From Corynebacterium sp. (lineage in GTDB: Bacteria > Actinomycetota > Actinomycetes > Mycobacteriales > Mycobacteriaceae), in assembly GCA_030450335.1 (NCBI GenBank), contig JAKDIS010000115.1:1-7666 (forward strand): a stretch of DNA of 7,666 nucleotides, read 5' to 3'. Under the pieces are notes generated by a model. That model ran no database searches. It was not told the DNA's origin and worked only from the letters and a program-made list of their open reading frames with translations. Of this stretch, positions 5,756 to 7,666 are shown piece by piece. Position 1 is the first letter of the stretch. The number at the start of each line of letters is the position of its first letter. Position numbers and translations under genes: made by a program.

Positions 5756-7177
5756 CTACACGTTCGCCTCGGCGAACCGGGTCCCCGGGCGGTGGTAGAC
5801 GCCCCAGGCCACCAGCGCCATCAAGACGTACGCGGCGGCGAACAACCAGAAAGCCACGCTGAAGTCACCAGTGACGGAATCCGAGAGGTTCAGCACCTGC
5901 GGAATGGCGAAACCGCCGAAACCACCGATCGCCCCAATGAAACCCAGTGCCGCGGCACTCTTACGCTCGTGACCGACCGGGTCGTCCGACGCGACGGAGA
6001 GCTCGAAGACCGTGGGAATCATCCGGTAGACCGAACCATTCGCCAGACCGGTCAAGGTGAACAGCACGAGGAAGAGCACCAGGTAGCCGGCGAAACCCAC
6101 CGTCCCCAACGACAGCACCATGACCACCGTGACCAGTGCCATGCACACGAATACCGCCGTACTCACCCGGGCACCGCCGAGCCGGTCGGCGAGACGTCCC
6201 CCGTAGGGGCGGGCGAGCGAGCCGACCAGTGGCCCGAGGAATGCGAGACCCAGGGCGGCACCGAGAACCGTGAACGACGAGAACTCCGGGAACTGTGCGT
6301 TGATCAGCGTGGGGAATACCGAACCGAAGCCCATGAATGAGCCGAAGGCACCCACGTAGAGGAAGGATATGATCCACAGGTGCTTCTCCTTGAGCGCCGA
6401 CAGTGACCCCTTGATGTCGTTCGTCGCGTGGGAGAGGTTGTGCATGTAACGGTGCGCACCCCACGCCGCCACCAGGATCAATGGGATCCACATCAGGCCC
6501 GCCATCGGCAGGTTGGGGCTGAAGGTCCCGAAGGCAAACAGGCTGACTGCCACCGGGATGACGAGCTGTGCGACCGCCACACCGAGGTTGCCGCCGGCCG
6601 CGTTGACGCCGAGTGCCTGACCTTTCTCCGCCTTCGGGTAGAAGAAGGTGATGTTCGACATCGAGCTCGCGAAGTTCCCACCGCCAAGCCCGGCCGTCGC
6701 CGCGATCACGAACAGCGACCAGACCGGCGGGTTGTCCATGGACAACACCAGGGCGGTGGCACCAGTGGGGATGAGCAACAGCAGGACGGAAATCACCGTC
6801 CAGTTTCGTCCGCCGAAGATCGGCACGGTGAAGCTATAGGGAATGCGGGCCGTCGCACCGACGAGCGGAGGCAGGGAGACCAGCCAGAACTGTTGCGAGG
6901 AGGTCAGCTCGATACCGGCCTGCGGCAGCAGGATCACCGTCACCGACCACATCTGCCAGACCGCAAAGCCGAGGAACTCGCAGAACACCGACCAGAAGAG
7001 GTTGCGCCGGGCCGTCGGCCGCCCAGGGCCTTCCCAAAAGGTGGGGTTCTCCGGTTGCCAGTTGGTAATCCACCTACCCTCCTCGACGACGAGTTCGGTC
7101 TCCGGGGGACAGCCTGTTTCCGGCGGACGGGGTCTCTGGGGGCTCTGGGTTCTCTGGGTTGCGGGAGCAATGGTCAT
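5756..7177 (-). CDS. narK: Nitrate/nitrite transporter NarK (major facilitator superfamily)
   Basis: A 473-residue membrane protein of 12 predicted helices that moves nitrate into the cell, by proton symport or in exchange for nitrite. After a cytoplasmic tail of about 55 residues (Pro-rich, then WQPENPTFW as in actinobacterial NarK) the helices start near residue 60. Arg111 in ARIPYSF matches the substrate-binding Arg of helix 2, and Arg323 in SLARPYGGRL is the likely second one. Nitrate signature 1 covers about 163-200 (GLGGGNFASSMSN and later AAGGNLGV); signature 2 is GFIGAIGGFGGFAIPQ (412-427). The ATG at 7177 has GGAG about 10 nt upstream. It heads the narK-moeA-HPP unit and is divergent from the molybdoenzyme gene. 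Base composition is clearly lower in G+C than its neighbours: 34 of the 60 bases from 6301 are G or C, against 48 of the 60 from 5401 in moeA. High expression codon bias or transfer could explain this. Confidence 0.95.
   Translation of the reverse strand: MTIAPATQRTQSPQRPRPPETGCPPETELVVEEGRWITNWQPENPTFWEGPGRPTARRNLFWSVFCEFLGFAVWQMWSVTVILLPQAGIELTSSQQFWLVSLPPLVGATARIPYSFTVPIFGGRNWTVISVLLLLIPTGATALVLSMDNPPVWSLFVIAATAGLGGGNFASSMSNITFFYPKAEKGQALGVNAAGGNLGVAVAQLVIPVAVSLFAFGTFSPNLPMAGLMWIPLILVAAWGAHRYMHNLSHATNDIKGSLSALKEKHLWIISFLYVGAFGSFMGFGSVFPTLINAQFPEFSSFTVLGAALGLAFLGPLVGSLARPYGGRLADRLGGARVSTAVFVCMALVTVVMVLSLGTVGFAGYLVLFLVLFTLTGLANGSVYRMIPTVFELSVASDDPVGHERKSAAALGFIGAIGGFGGFAIPQVLNLSDSVTGDFSVAFWLFAAAYVLMALVAWGVYHRPGTRFAEANV
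7134..7160. repeat. Three 9-bp tandem repeats inside the narK 5' end
   Basis: CTCTGGG recurs at 7134, 7143 and 7152, giving three 9-bp units (two identical, one differing in the last two bases). On the coding strand they encode the three-residue pattern TQR-TQS-PQR in the Pro-rich N-terminal tail of NarK. The repeat keeps the frame, so copy-number change would lengthen or shorten the tail without breaking the gene. Confidence 0.6.
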
Positions 7178-7225
7178 GGGGCGGGTCTCCGATCGGTGCG
7201 GGGTTGCGGGCTTCCTGTCCCATCA

Positions 7226-7246
7226 CTTATAACTGCTTCCGAAGCA
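7226..7246 (-). promoter_or_regulatory. Candidate narK promoter -10 with adjacent palindromic operator
   Basis: On the minus strand TATAAG (plus positions 7231-7226) is the best -10 box of the window. No good -35 is visible at the normal distance. Immediately upstream, TGCTTCCGAAGCA at 7234-7246 is a 13-bp palindrome (6-bp arms around one central base) lying in the -10/-35 spacer, where a bound repressor would block polymerase. The start of transcription would fall near 7219, giving a leader of about 40 nt. Confidence 0.5.
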
Positions 7247-7300
7247 CCCGCCCAGCGGGGAAACAATACTTTTACCGCAGGTAGATGGTAGTTTCCTGGC

Positions 7301-7420
7301 CTTGTCCGGCACATGATCCAGAGGTGTCGACCTCCTCTCAACACCTCGCGGCCACGCGTGAGAGCTTGTTGCTCGGCCTGTAACCCGGACAAGACTGCGG
7401 GGTAATCTCGGCCCCCTAGT
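7301..7420 (+). promoter_or_regulatory. Nested inverted repeats before the molybdoenzyme gene, possible structured leader
   Basis: CTTGTCCGG (7301-7309) and CCGGACAAG (7385-7393) are exact 9-bp reverse complements that would close a domain. Inside it are GAGGTGT/ACACCTC (7321-7327, 7341-7347), an alternative GAGGT/ACCTC (7321-7325, 7330-7334), CTCTCA/TGAGAG (7335-7340, 7359-7364), the palindrome CACGCGTG (7353-7360) and GAGC/GCTC (7362-7365, 7371-7374). Directly after it, 7394-7402 can pair with 7412-7420 (one wobble and one mismatch, 9-nt loop), ending 9 nt before the ATG. Several helices are mutually exclusive. If transcription starts upstream (for example from TACTTT at 7267-7272) this would be a folded 5' leader; otherwise the repeats are protein sites on DNA. 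Confidence 0.4.
7380..7408 (+). promoter_or_regulatory. Candidate promoter -10 and GlnR-like motif before the molybdoenzyme gene
   Basis: TAATCT at 7403-7408 fits the TANNNT -10 pattern and would give a leader of roughly 10-15 nt before the ATG at 7430, in keeping with the absence of a Shine-Dalgarno sequence there. Overlapping it, GTAAC-N6-AAGAC-N6-GTAAT (7380-7406) resembles the spaced half-sites of actinobacterial GlnR (AC-N9-AC is exact at 7383-7395). Corynebacterium normally lacks GlnR, so this reading depends on the genus. Confidence 0.3.
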
Positions 7421-7429
7421 CTCTCGCCC

Positions 7430-7666
7430 ATGAACTCAACTCCAGAAGTCAGTAGCGATGAGAAATCAGTAGACACGGTGGACACGGTGTGCGGCTACTG
7501 CGGCGTGGGCTGCGGGATCACCCTCACCGCCGAGGGGACGGCCGATTCCCGGCGCGTCCTCACGTCCACGGGGACCGGCACGCACCCCGCCAATCGGGGC
7601 AGGTTGTGCACCAAAGGAAGCACCACCGCCGACCTGCTCAACGCTGGCGGTCGTCAGTCGACGGCC
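7430..7666 (+). CDS. Molybdopterin oxidoreductase, probable assimilatory nitrate reductase (5' part only)
   Basis: Only the first 79 codons are in the window; the frame is open to the end. Residues 21-28 read CGYCGVGC, and Cys60 lies in RLCTKG, giving the CX2CX3CX31C motif that holds the N-terminal [4Fe-4S] cluster of the Mo-bisPGD (DMSO reductase) family. The CGYCGVGCG form occurs in assimilatory nitrate reductases (NasA/NarB/NasC) and in some cytoplasmic formate dehydrogenases. There is no Tat twin-arginine signal, so the enzyme should act in the cytoplasm; it is not a NarG-type start. Divergence from narK, and moeA in that operon, favour nitrate reduction. The first 20 residues are polar and not conserved. 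The ATG at 7430 has no Shine-Dalgarno sequence and may be read from a nearly leaderless mRNA. No further in-frame ATG occurs in the window. Confidence 0.8.
   Translation, partial: MNSTPEVSSDEKSVDTVDTVCGYCGVGCGITLTAEGTADSRRVLTSTGTGTHPANRGRLCTKGSTTADLLNAGGRQSTA

Larger units (their letters stand above)
7178..7429. promoter_or_regulatory. Divergent narK/molybdoenzyme control region
   Basis: This 252-bp gap holds no convincing gene. It is visibly richer in A+T around 7220-7300 than the coding regions, and contains likely promoters for both directions plus many inverted repeats: a 13-bp palindrome at 7234-7246, GGAAAC/GTTTCC at 7259-7264 and 7291-7296, GGTAGATGGTAG at 7280-7291, and a nested set from 7301 to 7420. 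The density of symmetry suggests tight control, presumably by nitrate and/or nitrogen status and oxygen. No NarL, Fnr or AmtR consensus is convincing. Confidence 0.6.

Noticed and set aside
2782..7291. GGTAG/GGTAGAC as a motif specific to the control regions
   Set aside because: It occurs in both divergent regions, but GGTAGAC is also found inside narK (near 5792 and 6025), so it is not specific.
7178..7429. AmtR box or Fnr/GlxR-type site
   Set aside because: No CTAT-N6-ATAG, TTGAT-N4-ATCAA or TGTGA-N6-TCACA pattern is present in the gap.
7174..7485. 103-codon minus-strand open frame spanning the narK/reductase gap
   Set aside because: It would overlap the reductase start and the narK start, has no recognisable features, and covers the promoter region for both genes.

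Overview
The window looks like a chromosomal segment of a high-GC Gram-positive bacterium, most likely an actinomycete of the Corynebacterium/Mycobacteriales kind. The support is the strongly G/C-biased third codon positions, the TANNNT-type promoter -10 boxes, a GTG start, at least one start with little or no leader, and the style of the NarK, ModA and MoeA proteins. The genus is an inference. Apart from a LysR regulator and an HPP membrane protein, every gene serves molybdenum supply or nitrate use.

Layout. Positions 1-63 hold a 22-bp perfect inverted repeat, a probable terminator whose right arm covers the stop codon of the first gene. On the minus strand, read right to left, modA (molybdate-binding lipoprotein), modB (permease) and a LysR-type regulator form a tight operon (2603 to 64). 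No modC ATPase gene is present; the regulator sits where modC would be expected. A 270-bp divergent region with hairpins and short repeats separates modA from moaA (plus strand, 2874-3941). moaA has no usable ATG, GTG or TTG start and appears to begin at ATC, 8 nt after a perfect Shine-Dalgarno sequence.

Convergent to moaA is a second minus-strand unit, narK (nitrate/nitrite transporter), moeA (molybdenum insertase) and an HPP-family membrane protein, running from 7177 down to 3955 with gaps of 43 and 27 bp. A 252-bp divergent control region dense in inverted repeats separates narK from the 5' end of a molybdopterin oxidoreductase (plus strand, from 7430, cut by the window end). That protein has an N-terminal [4Fe-4S] motif and no Tat signal, so it is probably a cytoplasmic, assimilatory-type nitrate reductase.

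How the genes fit together: ModA and ModB import molybdate (with an ATPase from elsewhere), MoaA starts molybdopterin synthesis from GTP, MoeA inserts molybdenum, NarK brings nitrate in or exchanges it for nitrite, the HPP protein may move nitrite, and the oxidoreductase uses the cofactor. I see no tRNA, rRNA, CRISPR array, insertion sequence or phage gene. No clearly new system is evident. The best leads are the ATC start of moaA, the nested inverted repeats before the reductase gene, the HPP protein in a nitrate operon, and the mod operon without modC.
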